The notes: generated by a model from the letters alone, not told the origin. Counted from the first letter of the stretch, positions 42,360-53,660 are shown. The stretch: DNA of 64,000 bases from Atkinsonella hypoxylon (GCA_000729835.1 JFHB01000024.1:186001-250000); one strand, 5' to 3'. Made by a program: numbers and translations.

Positions 42360-43676
42360 TACTGTACTCCCCTTCTAGTGCCATTGTTGCGGCACGCGAA
42401 TGTAACGTCAATTCTTTCAAACCATAATAGGGCCACGCCGCCACACAGCTCAATGGGATGGGGAAACTTCACAGAAGATTTGATAGACCCAGCGGAGACA
42501 GCGCCGCTCATATATTTAGACGCATTCTGGGCCACTGGAATCTGCAGGACACAGCTTTATGCTGCCCGGGGACAGACAGACTTCCATAAAGAACTGCTCA
42601 TAAGCGGTTTGAATTGGATCCCGGAAGGACATCGATTGAGTCAAGTATTGTCCATCTATCATGTTATAGACTCGGGCTATGGCCCGCGCTGGAAGCCGAC
42701 GAAAAGGGGAACGAGGACGCAGAGGAGGACAGGAGAAGGAGTCTCGGAGCATCTACAGAGGCACGCCGACTCCGTAACAAGGGTAAAAAAGGGGGTACGT
42801 ACGTCCGTAGTATCCAGGAAGAAGGAGCAGGCGTCTCTCTCTCTTCTTCCTTTCTTCCTTCTCGAGCTTCCTACTAACTATAGAAGACTTCATGAGTACC
42901 TTCTCGAGCCCCGCGTGCGTACTTCGTTTCCTTTGAATTTTGCTATGCTAGATTTGCTGAAATGGAACCTAGTCGAGCGATAACGGACCCCTACTTTTAC
43001 ATGTTTTACATTTCATGTAGAACTGTATAGTAAAACGGCTAAATTATTTAATATTCATAAAATAAACTCTGTGGCTAAAAATGCACACCTATACAAGACT
43101 AGGGTGGTAATTGGAGTGCAGTGGATAGATAGAGTAGACGCAGACATTATATTAAATTGCTATGCAAAAAAAAAAAAAAAAAAAGCGCACCGTTTTAGAA
43201 GGGCACGCCACAGAAGTAGAGAGAAGTTACAGACGACTAGGGAGAGATTTCTTAGACACATAAGTAGAGTTTAAGACAGTTTGGCAGATGACTCCACAGA
43301 GATAAGAGGGTTACTTGTGCAAGATGTGATAAACCAGGGTTGTATCCTAGCCAGTAGTAGTGTTTGAAGATTTTATAGTGCTACATAGAGTAATCCTGGT
43401 CAGGGTGTTCAATGTGTCTTAGTTGGCAGGGGTTGTGCTGGCACTCGCTTGGGCCCGTTGGGCTGGTTGGTCCATAGGACAAGAGAACTATATTAGATTC
43501 TTTGGCTCGTTAACTATTGTATACGTTCTTTTTGCCTTCTCATGTTATCTTTGTGCTCCTTGTCGCTGCTGGTTATTTCCTACAGCTCCTTTCCCTCCAA
43601 CCTACTCCGTAGTTGTGCACCCAAATTCAGTCAAGTATGACAAGGAATAGCTCAAACAGAACTAAAGCTATTCTAG

Positions 43677-44035
43677 TGTTATGAGCTGCGCGAGCTGCGG
43701 CAGCGCGTGAGCACGCGCACAGGTCGCGAGGCTCGCGACAGGGCTGCAGAGGCACAATGCCCTAGCTGTAGAGGTGCTGCCCACCACCTGCTAGTATAAA
43801 AGGGGGAATAGAGGCGTAAGGAGAGAAAGGCAAGTCAGAGAGACTAAGACCTTCAAGCACTGGCACTACCTCGCATACAGTTACCAGAGACCTCGTTGCC
43901 CTTCAACTCTCACTCCGTCATACGTGGCCTACTATAATATAAGCCTTAATATCTAGGTATATCTATTAATAACTCGAGATCTCTTAGGATCTGTCTCACA
44001 GACCTCTCTTCCTCGTGCGGGGAATCACTACGATC
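43677..44035 (+). mobile_element. Probable solo LTR
   Basis: The segment starts TGTTATGAGCTGCGCGAG, is GC-rich at its left end, and has a TATAAAAGGGGG promoter-like motif at about 43795. It ends in a pyrimidine-rich leader and a TCTCACA near 44009. A TG...CA layout and a strong TATA box suggest an LTR. No internal domain or target duplication was found, and the right boundary is uncertain. Confidence 0.45.
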
Positions 44036-44995
44036 AATCGTGGGATTAGGTTAATGAATGGCCAGGCTATTCCGTATATTCCGTATAATCGTCTCAGTTA
44101 TTATCGCTATATGCTAAGCGAGGCGCGGCTCCCGCGGCATCCTGGACCCATCCATGTTCCCCTGAGTCCCCTGAGCCGTGCACACACAACCTTAAGTGAT
44201 CTTTAGTGGCGCTCGATGACATTCCACGTGAAAATACGAGCTAACGCGTTTTAGCTAGTACTAACGATCACAGACTAGTAGCAATAATTCAGCAACAATT
44301 ACAGTAATACCTTAACTTAGGCTGATAACAGTAAATTTGTTATTAGAGAGTTATGTCCTACGTTAAGAGATCTGCTACACATAAGACATATCATGTACCT
44401 CTTTACTCCGTATAACTTAGATAATTACTAGTACTTCGATTGTAGTGCGGGTCAGTACTTTTCAGGAAGCATCTTATAGATAGTTCTTACTCGTGTATAG
44501 TCCCTGTTAGTACCGCGAGCCGTACCGTCAGGCAAGAAATAGAGGTAGGTTGAGTCTATATTCCGTAGTCCAAGCTTTAAAGACCTTGATAGGGGTAAAC
44601 AGCAAAGTGTCCCGAGGCCCCCTTGCAATCTACAATTGATAATCCATGCTTAACACTATGTAGATTCCGCCTGGGTGCAGGCTGAACATTGACTGTTTGA
44701 AGTGTTGAAGCTCGTGCATATATTAACTTGGGCGCAGAATGCATCCAAGGGCGAACACGCCATGTCTAAAACTGAACTGAAACTGAACTGAACTTGAGTA
44801 CTCAACGACGGCTGTAAAAGGATAGAAACTTTATTGTGGCCCCAGCAGCGAATGATCTCTACGACCCAGGGGTTGCAAAGCAATGGATTCTCCAACAATG
44901 TTTGGCAAACAGCCACGTGCTTGGGGGGTCCAGTGGAGCATTACATGCATTGTACGGAATACCTGTGATACGATCGCATGATGCTCTTGGGGGCC

Positions 44996-45880
44996 CAAAT
45001 ATCCAACTGGATCTAGCTAAATCCGGAATAGTCGCTTTTAGTACAGTCCCCACATAAAAGTACCTCCTATGTTTCTTTTCGAGCTATACAGCGCTTCTTG
45101 CAACACCCAATATATTAGCATGAGCATCTTATGTGCGCACAACCTTCCGATTACAACGAAATTTACGTTATTTTCTTTACGTTATCGCTACAACACCTAC
45201 ATGATCGCTAGAAGCCTTTTTTCTGCCGTGAATAACTCATTACCCATTAGCCTCTTTTGAATCACGAATTTATGTTATATAATGAAGCCCTTAAGGCTCT
45301 GCAGATGTTCAGTCTAACATAACATATTAAGGACCTCCTCTACACATTCCAGCCCCTTCTACAGCCTTACTATACAATTCTAGCTTATGCAAAGCAATAC
45401 TGCCTCTTATCATGGCCCTTATTTCTCTCTACGCCCAATGCCATTGAAGTCCTTTCATCTAAGTTCTTAGGACCCTCTGCAACGGCTGCAGCAGCACGAA
45501 TCCGCAGGACACACAGGCACGTGACTCCCGAACATACATATATAATCAGAAGCAAGCATCAAGTAGCTAGATTCAACATCATTCATCAAATCTATTGTAT
45601 CTATATTACCACAAAGCTCTCACAAGGACTTGTCTCACGAATCATTACGCCTTCCCAACGTTACGTTGAATCCGACTGCTCCGCCGTTGGATTCATCCAT
45701 TACGAGACCGAATCCGGTCCGTAACAAGCAGCATCAATATAACCCTTATAGAAATAGTTTTCATGAAGTAAGATTATAAGGACATGGAAAAAAAAAAAAA
45801 CGTCGGAGGTACTTTTGTGTAGGGATCGCATTAAAAGTAACTATATAATCCGGATTTAGCTAGATCCAGTTGGAAGTTTG
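44996..45880. mobile_element. Non-autonomous TIR element, family T1, copy 1
   Basis: The left terminus TCCAACTGGATCTAGCTAAA and the right terminus (its reverse complement, ending CCAGTTGGA at 45874) form inverted repeats of about 75 bp. Both end with AAAGTACCTCC(T/G)A. No transposase frame is present. A degraded LTR of family B (about 45482-45725) sits inside. It is homologous to the element at 57464-58242. Confidence 0.7.
45482..45725 (+). mobile_element. Degraded solo LTR, family B
   Basis: The sequence from TGCAACGGCTGCAGCAGCAC to GTCCGTAACA parallels the well-preserved family B LTR at 60397-60640. It shares CCGCAGG, GGCACGTGACT, a TATA-like stretch, CAGAAGCAA, AGCTAGATTCAAC and a TAACA end. 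Ends and target site are eroded. Confidence 0.55.
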
Positions 45881-46029
45881 AATTCTACGGTTGGATACGG
45901 AGTAGTTACGCCCCTATGCTCTCGGATCGCGTCACAGCCCCGCACGAGCACAGGGCAGGGGCGAGCGGGGTAAGATCCTTGTCGCGGCCTAGCTCCCTGC
46001 AAGCTTGGAGGAGCATTACCACAGGGGGT

Positions 46030-46173
46030 ACGCTCATCTCATAGAGATAAGAGCGGTAGGGTAACACAGGGAAAATCCCTCAAGATCTCTTTTGTACTTG
46101 GAGTAGTATTCATATCAACCACAAATCATTCCCTTCTTGACTATTGCATCGAAACGCAGCATTTAGTGCGACA
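46030..46173 (+). mobile_element. LTR fragment, family A (right end)
   Basis: AAATCCCTCAAGATCTCTTTTGTACTT and the terminal AACGCAGCATTTAGTGCGACA match the right end of the family A LTR at 60354-61059. The left part is missing or replaced. Confidence 0.6.
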
Positions 46174-46648
46174 ATCCTTCAATGTTCCATGTCGTTGGCT
46201 TGACACCTCAGTTGGGGGGGGGGGGGGTGGAAATTGTACTACTGCAATGTCAATCATTAAAGTAGATTACGCATAACATAATTTAGACTCAATAAATGAG
46301 ACGAGACAACTAAGACAATCAAAGAACACGGTCTGCTAACATGCCATTGGCTCGTTCCCCCCTAGTAAGCTAGGGATCTACCGTGCATAGCACCATTGCC
46401 GTCCTTTACGGCAAATTCAAATATCGTGGTAGGCTCGCTGGCTAAGTGTTGAAAGTGTAGCAGGGCCATGCCATTGTAGCAATTATAATAGGAGGTACAT
46501 TCAGATGTCACTCATAAAGAAAAGTCCGCTGATGGCGGGCGGCAACAAGGAAGGAAGTACATGTGTTACGTACAGATTCCTGGAAATCCGAATAGTTGAT
46601 ACTTTCAACATGGTAGCTTCGACGTTGGATCCCCCTTTCCCCCATGCC

Positions 46649-46708
46649 AAAGATCGGCTATCAGACTCGGGTGCTAAAGATCGGCTATCAGTCAGGCTCG
46701 GGTATCTG
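46649..46708. promoter_or_regulatory. Direct repeat upstream of the peptide-precursor gene (candidate operator)
   Basis: AAAGATCGGCTATCAG occurs at 46649-46664 and again at 46676-46691, 27 bp apart. Each copy is followed by a CTCGGG segment. The pair lies about 220-260 bp upstream of the precursor start. A factor-binding role is inferred from position and repetition alone. Confidence 0.4.
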
Positions 46709-46786
46709 CGAGTCATTGAAATTCTTCCTATAGGCGACAGCGCTAGCTGATTGGAGCCCGGGTTACAATGTACGGGTATCAAAGAC

Positions 46787-46797
46787 ATACTTATAAG
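46787..46797 (+). promoter_or_regulatory. TATA-like box of the peptide-precursor gene
   Basis: A CTTATAAGAC motif lies about 115-120 bp before the precursor ATG, a plausible position for a fungal TATA element. Confidence 0.4.
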
Positions 46798-46910
46798 ACT
46801 CTTTGATCCCCTCTCATCTTCAGCCATCCAACAGTCCGAATATCGATGTGGATTTGTCTTTCCATTCAATACAACTGCCTTGTTACAAATCACTTCAACT
46901 AGACATCAAA

Positions 46911-47169
46911 ATGCGTTACGCAAAGTGTTTCATTCTCGTCGCTGCCTTGGCTCAGCTCGGCGTCGCCTCTCCTGCCGCTGCCGGTTCGTATTCATCCTTT
47001 TCCCAAACTCAACATATTTTATCCTGCTAAGTAATGTGTACATACAGCTGCGCCTGATGCCGATGACCACATCCGCAACAGCTGGGACAAACGTGATGCT
47101 GACGATGACGTCCGCAACAGCTGGAACAAACGGGATGCTGACGACCACATCCGCAATAGCTGGAACTGA
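46911..47169 (+). CDS. Secreted repeat peptide precursor with kexin sites (candidate RiPP precursor)
   Basis: Exons 46911-46983 and 47048-47169 give 64 residues. The intron has donor GTTCGT, a GCTAAG branch site and acceptor CAG. Residues 1-20 (MRYAKCFILVAALAQLGVAS) are a signal peptide. After a short Ala/Pro spacer there are three near-identical repeats of the type DADDHIRNSW(D/N), the first two followed by Lys-Arg. Repeat 2 has DVRNSW in place of HIRNSW, and repeat 3 ends at the stop codon without KR. Kex2 cleavage after KR would release short Trp-containing peptides. This layout is that of fungal kexin-processed RiPP precursors (ustiloxin, phomopsin and epichloecyclin types). A UstYa-family gene 1.5 kb away supports that reading. 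The core lacks the Tyr typical of dikaritins, and an unmodified secreted peptide or pheromone-like role is the main alternative. Confidence 0.82.
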
Positions 47170-48680
47170 TATTTCATATACATTTTCTTCACGGCCAATC
47201 TTTAACTTTGATGAAAATGTGAAACGGAGAATATCGGCGAGACAAGCCATTAGGGCGTGGGGCAGGGACAATTCGCGAACGAACCATATTATATGGAAAA
47301 TAAGAATATGAACGTCGTTCATTTGTCATTTGTCATTCCTCAGTCCGTGAATCCTTGTAGTAGCCCCAAAGCAGGGCTTAGCCTATGCCCTGTCCAGATC
47401 AAGTTTACACGTGCTCACCGGCTGCCTGAGTGAACCATCATGATGGCTTGTTACCAGGAATGTTAGTGAGTTCAAGATATTCTCATCGTAGGCGCAGAGC
47501 CGCGTGAAACCGAATCTTGGACCACCGAACACGCATCTCTCGAGCGAGAACTTGATCCTACTTCTTTTTCAAATGCTCTGCGCACTGTAATCTGTCGCAG
47601 ATCCTAACACCGCTAAGGCGTCCCCAGCTGGTTTCTCGCTGTCGTTTGCTGTCCTTGACTCGAGAATGATATTGCGTTGACATGTGTAAATAACACTACT
47701 TGAATTGCTACCTGTTCACTAAAACATACGGCACAGTGCCCTAAATATACATGCTGTAGTATATCTACGAATTCACGTGATCCCTATAGTTAGCTGCCCC
47801 GGTCTATACTGATACTCCCACTTGGTCAACAGAGCAGTTATCAAAAAGAAGTAGGTGGGTGTGTTGTATATCAAGTGCCTAAAGGCTGCTTCAGAGGACG
47901 TACCTAGTGCGTGAAATAAAATCCTGTAATAGGTCTTGTATTGATTTAGCTAGTTGCTTGTTGATGCCTCTTGAAACAATTCTACCTAAAAAGGGAATAC
48001 GAGACCAATTCTACGTGCGCGTGCGCGGCAGCCTAAGGACACGTGACACAAGCGTAGGCCTTATAAGTAGTTTTGGGGTGCAATAGTTACACGACATGCA
48101 AGTATCGGTGGAGTTTTTAGTCTATCAGGGGCGTGCACACCTTTGCGCGTCTTACAATTAGTTATACATGCACTTTATAGGTCTTCTGGTTGCACTAGTG
48201 CGGGCGTTCGGTCCCGGCTAGGCAGCTTGCGGCTACAGTCGCACATTAGCTCGCTTGGCTAGCTGCTGTTACATGGCAAATTTCTATATTGCTTCTATAT
48301 TAACATTGCTTGCGTATAAGTATTGTTGTATAAGTATCTATGTGAAAGCAATATCTATATCTACGCAAAAGCAGAAATGTATCTACGTATAAGTAATCCC
48401 ACAGGAGCCGGATCAACCTAGAGGACCGACGATACCTCTGAATTTCCAACTCAATATCATCTTATACCAAAGTTTCTGGAGCGCTTAAAGAGTGTTATAT
48501 TCATCAAAAACGTTGCTAGATTATCGGCAGTTTCCTCAGCTCGGAACTCGTCTTAATCACACACTTCAAGTTTTGCCAGCTGTGCAGAAAGGCCCTATTT
48601 CCAGTAATTACCTGCTCATTGCTCGAAATTGAAACCTAACCAATGGTTCAGGCAATCTCCAGGAGTTCGTGCCTAGGCTA
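47170..48680. other. Spacer between the precursor and the UstYa-like gene
   Basis: 1.5 kb with convergent 3' flanks and no supported gene. A segment at about 48015-48170 repeats the one at 28003-28190. TAAGTAT-rich short repeats lie at about 48300-48400. Confidence 0.55.
48015..48170. repeat. Dispersed repeat shared with 28.0 kb
   Basis: Shares in the same order ACGTGCGCGTGCGCGG, GACACGTGACAC, AGGCC..TATAAGTA, TGCAAGTAT and GTGCACACCTT(T/C)GCGC with 28003-28190. No ends or coding content were identified. Confidence 0.7.
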
Positions 48681-49643
48681 TCACTGGGACGGCCGCCCGG
48701 CAAGAACAGAAAGATCCTTCGTGTCAACCATCCTGCCCCTTGCCCAGGTATCCAGCTTTTCCCAGTTTACGCATTCGTGATCGCTATATACTCGCGAGAA
48801 AGGTAGTCCTTCAAGCCACTTGAAAGTTGACAGAGTCACGTCGCCACGACACATGGCCGCTTCGCGCCAATACTCGAGGCAGTGGTCAATGTGAGTTTCT
48901 TCTCTATTCCGCTCATCCTCCGTCATATTGCCGTAGTAGCGTTGGAGATGAAAATGTCGCCGGATCCGTTTCTACGCATATTGCGTCAGCTCTGACTGCT
49001 TCGCGTTACCAAGAACAACAGCAGTAACTTACTATGCAATGAATCTCATGGTACGCGGTGAGCTCCGCGATGTATCCCGAGCCATCTGTCATAGCGATAC
49101 TTTCATCAGCTAGATGAGAGAGTTCTTCTGCCGAGATTTTGATCGTCATGGCTAAATCAAAGGAGAAAATATGTTAGCGGCGGCATCTCGTGCTCCTGCA
49201 CAGGAAACGGCCCATGTGGCATTTACGCTCAAGTAGGTGACTCCATGCAGCGTCGAACTCGGGACGAGGCTGGCCCGTGAAGGGATTATTTTCCAGCCTT
49301 CTCATCAGACGTCTAGGCTCGTACTCGATAGCTTCTACAGCAGGAGCTGCAACACGATCTAGTCAGTCTCTGAAAGTTTTTGTTCGCGACCGAGCGGGAA
49401 AGACCAACAATATATCAACTTTGGTCGTAAGCATTGTTGATTTGACTGATGGGCTTTCCAGTAAAGTCCCATGAAAACGAGATTGGAGATAGCGAGAATC
49501 GAACAGACAACATGATGTAGCGGAGGCCAGAGACGCAGTCCGTGGCGAGTCACAAGTCTATGAATCCCACCCGTTTCTGAAGCCGACGACTGTTCAACGT
49601 CTGTTGCCGACAAAGAATTGTATTTATACGACTTGATCGCCAT
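48681..49643 (-). CDS. UstYa-family (DUF3328) oxidase-like protein, candidate RiPP cyclase
   Basis: Minus-strand exons 49643-49409, 49346-49227, 49151-49033 and 48971-48681 give 254 residues. A transmembrane helix lies at about residues 44-62 (VVCSILAISNLVFMGLYW). Splicing rebuilds the family segment IYSPAVEAIEYE. The two hallmark motifs HEIHC (153-157) and HIDHC (185-189) are intact, the first followed by IKRIRRHF, the second by LEYWREAAMC and GDVTLSTFKW. UstYa-type proteins carry out oxidative cyclisation or related steps on ustiloxin, asperipin, phomopsin and cyclochlorotine-type peptides, as membrane-anchored secretory-pathway enzymes. The donor of intron 1 (GTTGGT) is weak but gives the exact family motif. 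No frameshift or stop was seen, so the gene looks functional. Confidence 0.9.
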
Positions 49644-49843
49644 GATAATAGCAGAGAGAAGAGTCGAATTTGATAGAAAATCAACGAAATCCGATCAAAA
49701 GTCAACTTTCGCGCAAAATTCCCTCAATGCCACGGCGACTAAGTTTCATAGTTGGCAGGAGGTGTTCGGTCCTGCGGAGGAGGTCTTCGCTAGACGGACC
49801 CCAAGGGGTCTAGTGTGCCTAGTGTTATTGACAGGGGGGTTTA

Positions 49844-50249
49844 AGTAAATCCCAGGTCCAAGGGATGTTTGCGCGGGTCTAAAACGGGTGTATTTTTAGC
49901 TAGAATAGCAGGCGGTAAAGACTTTAGTATATACTTAGCACATACCAAGTATATATGAAACCCACAGTGTATTAGTGCGAATTAATATTTTTTATGTAGT
50001 ATATAGTTACTATATATGCCAGAACATAGTACATCTTTCTTACTATAAGAAGAAGCAGTATAATGCACTAATAGCTAGTAGTATAGTACTGTATAAATGC
50101 ACACTCTATACACTCTAGATCTCTTGCTTAGAAATTAATACTGTGCAATTAGTATATACTTGGCATATATAGGCTTAGCATATGCTATTCTGCCTAAAAA
50201 CACACCCGTTCTTGACCCGCGCAAACATCCCTTGGACCTGGGATTTACT
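49844..50249. mobile_element. MITE-like element, family M1, copy 2 (best preserved)
   Basis: The left end AGTAAATCCCAGGTCCAAGG and the following GATGTTTGCGCGGGTC are repeated almost perfectly as the reverse complement at the right end (to 50249). The inverted repeats extend some 60-70 bp. The 406-bp AT-rich interior has no coding sequence. It lies about 200 bp upstream of the UstYa-like start codon. Confidence 0.85.
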
Positions 50250-51269
50250 GTACTCCTGATGAGGCAATACTGCAAGGAGAGATAAAAAAAATCCCATTGC
50301 GTAAATCGAGAGGTTGTGTAGTTTTTCACCCGCTCGCACGCGACTTTTTGAACCTACATGTAGTCTGGTGCAAGATAACACTCGAGCATCTACGGAGTAT
50401 GCCGTCTAGTAATTATTTTTGAAATGCGGTCTACAATCTTTCTTAATTGGAACATCCTAGCGTAAGCTGCTAGCTAGGTTAGGACGATGCCGCAAAGCAC
50501 CATACTATCCTACCTAGATCACTACCGCTCCGCGCGTCCCTCATCTCTTCTCTGCTGTTGCCTTGCGCTCACCACGCTCTACAACGTCTGCCAGGCGCAA
50601 ACACAGTAGCTACGTGACGCCGCGTCACCAGTGCCGGCCACCTTTACTGCCGCCGTCGCACTCAAGTTTAGCATATTGCTAGAGGAATCGGTCGAGAAGC
50701 AGTCACGCCTCCAGGAGGTCTACCGTAGCTACTCGCCAGAAGCCCTCAGAAGCATCTTCAAGGCAGCATATTCTAGTGGCGAAACGGGCTCTTCCTCCGC
50801 GGCTCGGCTACCGTAATTCGTCAAGAGGACTTAATGCCGCTCAATCCGCTATTGTTCCCCAGCTCAGCCAAGTCCTCGGCCTTTGCATCTGCTTGGACAG
50901 ACAGAAACAAGAACGACAAACATGGGCTATTTCAAACCACCATAACCTTTTTCTCAAGACAGGATTTACCCATCTTTTTTGCCACAAGTCTTTTTAATTA
51001 GTTTCAATATTGCCCAGCCGCTTCTCATCCATAGAGTAGTATCGATTCTAGCGGAGCCATAGAACCAACTCAAAGAAACATTAGCCGTGCCCTAATTAGT
51101 GCAACAGTGTTGATTTACCTTAGTGTATCCTTGGGTACCGAGCTGTAAGAACGGCAAACATACCAATGCGTAACCATAATTCGGTCCGCGCTCGTGAGCT
51201 TAATCTATAAAACGACTCTTGAAATGCAGACATCTGCAGCCATCACGTCAATAAGTACTAAACATTAAC
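50250..51269. other. Spacer in the repeat island
   Basis: No supported gene. Short frames near 50631-50816 and 50776-50997 lack recognisable domains and are probably decayed sequence. Confidence 0.45.
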
Positions 51270-51378
51270 CAGATAGCCTCTAAGGTGGAAAATCTCAATG
51301 TTTTGTGGGCGACTCCAATTGAGATGGCTCTCACCATATTTATTCTTGTAAAGGAGATCAGCCTAGCCACTATCGCGC

Positions 51379-51415
<37 letters not shown>

Positions 51416-53135
51416 ATGTTCTGCATCAGCTTTTGCACTGTCCAAGCTGGCACCAAAGCATCAGATAACCTAGGTGAGTGCCATTCAAGCCGCAGCCACT
51501 GCGTTCATGCTTAGCAGTATAAAAGGGATCTGTATAACAGGCCTAAGCAGCAAGTACACTTCGACAATTCACAATGCTCGTATAACAGAGCTCCAAGAAT
51601 CACTTCCATTTCGAAAGATTGTAGTAGTGGCCAATGTGTTTAGCACTGTGACTCGATCCCTAGCCCCTGTGAGTGCTTTCTCAATGTACTCATTGCTCCA
51701 AACTACAGAGTTTAGCAAAATTGTCGACCCAGCCACAGTCTTCTCTTCGCTGTCTCTTCTTATGCTTATACCGCACATACAGCATATCCATTGTGTTCGC
51801 CAGCCACAAAGGTACGTGCCAAATAGAGTTCTCTTTTGTCTATAGAGAGGACTAATTTGATATTTTCGCAGCCCATCTAATGCATTATATAGATCAAATT
51901 TAAACTCTCAGTCAAGACAGCAGGCTTTCTAAGGTAGCACCACCTCCAGCCAAGGGGAAGAGAGGCGCCGAGAGTTTAATCTCCACAAGTTCAAAAACTG
52001 GAGGTAAAGATAAGGGACCTAAGGCGTCAGCGCCAATGTCGGTCACCTCTATAGCGAACGACGACGTTAACAGTGCACAGCAGCAGAGTGATCTTAGCCA
52101 GCCATAGAGTTACAAAGCGGGTTCAAAGCTAGGACGCTTGGTTTAGCAATAACGAGTATTTCGTCTATCAGATAGACCTTGTCTTACGTCATTCAATCCT
52201 AGACACTAATGGAGACATCTATAGGAGCGCTCATAAGTCTGAAGGCCTTCGTCAACAACACTCCAACAGAGCATGTCTCAGCAGAGAACAGCGTCCTTAA
52301 CGGGGAATGGCCCTCAAAAGGGCAACTAGCTTTCCATAGCCTCACCGTAAGTTAAGGTGAGTTCTATTATTTCCATATCATATTGCGCCATAGATAAGAG
52401 CTAACGTTATTTAAATTAGCTCCAAGACTGCAGCTATTTTGCGGGATATAAGTCTAGAAGTTGCACCGGGCAGCAAGATTGGTGTTTGCGGTTAAACAGG
52501 AAGGTAAAGCAGTAATCGCTCATTTCTAGCTTATACACAAGAAGCACAATTTTATAAAGTAGAGAAGAATCTATGTTAAGATTCTGACGCAGTGGCAAAA
52601 GTTTACTAATACTGAGCATACTCCAGATGAACGAGATTATTTCCGGATCTATTACGATCGATAGACAGGACTTAAGCGTCATGCCCCGCAACACAACCCG
52701 ACGGAACATTGCTGTCTTGCCGCAAGATCCAGTACTCTTAGATCGCTCTCTGCGCTTCTATCTAGATCCATTTAGCGAGTATTCCGATCAAGCCATCGCC
52801 TCTCTCCTCCCAGATGCTGGCCTAGGGCATCTTTAACAGGCCCCTAGGCCTTAAACAAGGCGTTAGAGGCCGAAATACTCTCGGTCGGACAGAAGCAGCT
52901 TTTTTTTATCGCGCAGGCATTAATGAATCAATCGAGATTTATCATGCTCAACGAAGCAACTTTAGCCATTCGACTTAGAAACAAAGGACAAGATTGTTCA
53001 ACTAGTGCGCAAGAAGCTTAGCAGCTGCACTGTAATAGCGGTTGCCTATCGCTTGCGCACACTTGTGGACTTTAACTGGTTCGTTATGCTTAACAAGGGA
53101 CAGGTCGTGGAACAGTGCTGACCGAGCAAGTTGCT
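51270..53135 (+). pseudogene. Decayed ABCC-type (multidrug) ABC transporter
   Basis: Fragments in several frames follow the order of an ABCC half-transporter. A transmembrane segment reads LWATPIEMALTIFILVKEIS. A coupling region near 51500-51780 has a MLSSIKGICITGLS-like segment. A nucleotide-binding domain at 52430-53130 shows RDISLEVAPGSKIGVCG, then a stop inside the expected Walker A. It continues with RRNIAVLPQDPVLLDRSLR, an ABC-signature-like LSVGQKQLFFIAQALMN, and a Walker-B-like FIMLNEATLAI. Several stops and frameshifts are visible. A run of GTC triplets (51380-51412) encodes poly-Val in the membrane segment. This is a relic of an exporter gene, not an active one. Confidence 0.8.
51380..51412. 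repeat. GTC trinucleotide repeat inside the ABC-transporter pseudogene
   Basis: About eleven consecutive GTC triplets lie in the frame of the transmembrane segment and extend it with valines. Confidence 0.9.
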
Positions 53136-53660
53136 GGCGCGAGAGAACAGTCGATAGAGACAGCTTTAGGACGATAAACAGTAGATAGGTCGGCGACTTC
53201 ATGCTTCATGTCCTGTTTCCCTTTTGTTTTCCCTTACGAAAATTTGTTGGTTATATTTTGGGGAAAATGAATGTATATATCTCGCTAGCAACAAGCCTAT
53301 AACTCACCAATTGTTTCATACAAAACCTCGCAGCCATTTAACAGAACAAGATACTAAACCTAAATTAACTAGTTCTTTTGCCTTTTCTCATTGTTGTTTT
53401 CGTCTATAATTTTTATTAATTTTGCTGTTGTTGTTTTAGCTATATCACAAGGAAAACTTAACGTAAGCAGAAGTCAATTTTCCGTGTGCAGTTACAACTT
53501 GTAAAGGGCCTAGCTTTTATTTTCACACCAGCACCCTAGAGGTCTATTTCTACAGCTTGTATAATGTCTGGTCAACTAGACGCTACCACTGCGCGCATCG
53601 TGGTCGTCAAAGATGTATGTCTTAGTGCAGCGGTTTAAGGGCTGCAGCTTCCGGGTGTAC

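Larger units (their letters stand above)
41740..46910. other. AT-rich repeat island, left part (no supported gene)
   Basis: Composition changes to AT-rich with many TATA-like and TTAG-rich stretches. It contains copies of a MITE-like element (41959 and 42061-42359), a probable solo LTR (about 43677-44035), a TIR element of about 885 bp (44996-45880) and fragments of two LTR families. Open frames at 42378-42983 and 43071-43274 have no domain support. The decay resembles old transposons affected by C-to-T mutation. Confidence 0.6.

Noticed and set aside
42378..42983. 201-residue frame in the repeat island
   Set aside because: Starts inside or next to MITE ends, has no recognisable domain, and the flanking sequence is decayed.
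43071..43370. Possible transposase C-terminal relic with a CxxC-like zinc knuckle
   Set aside because: Only a short stretch (CARCDKPG-like) in one frame with stops nearby. Not enough to assign a family.
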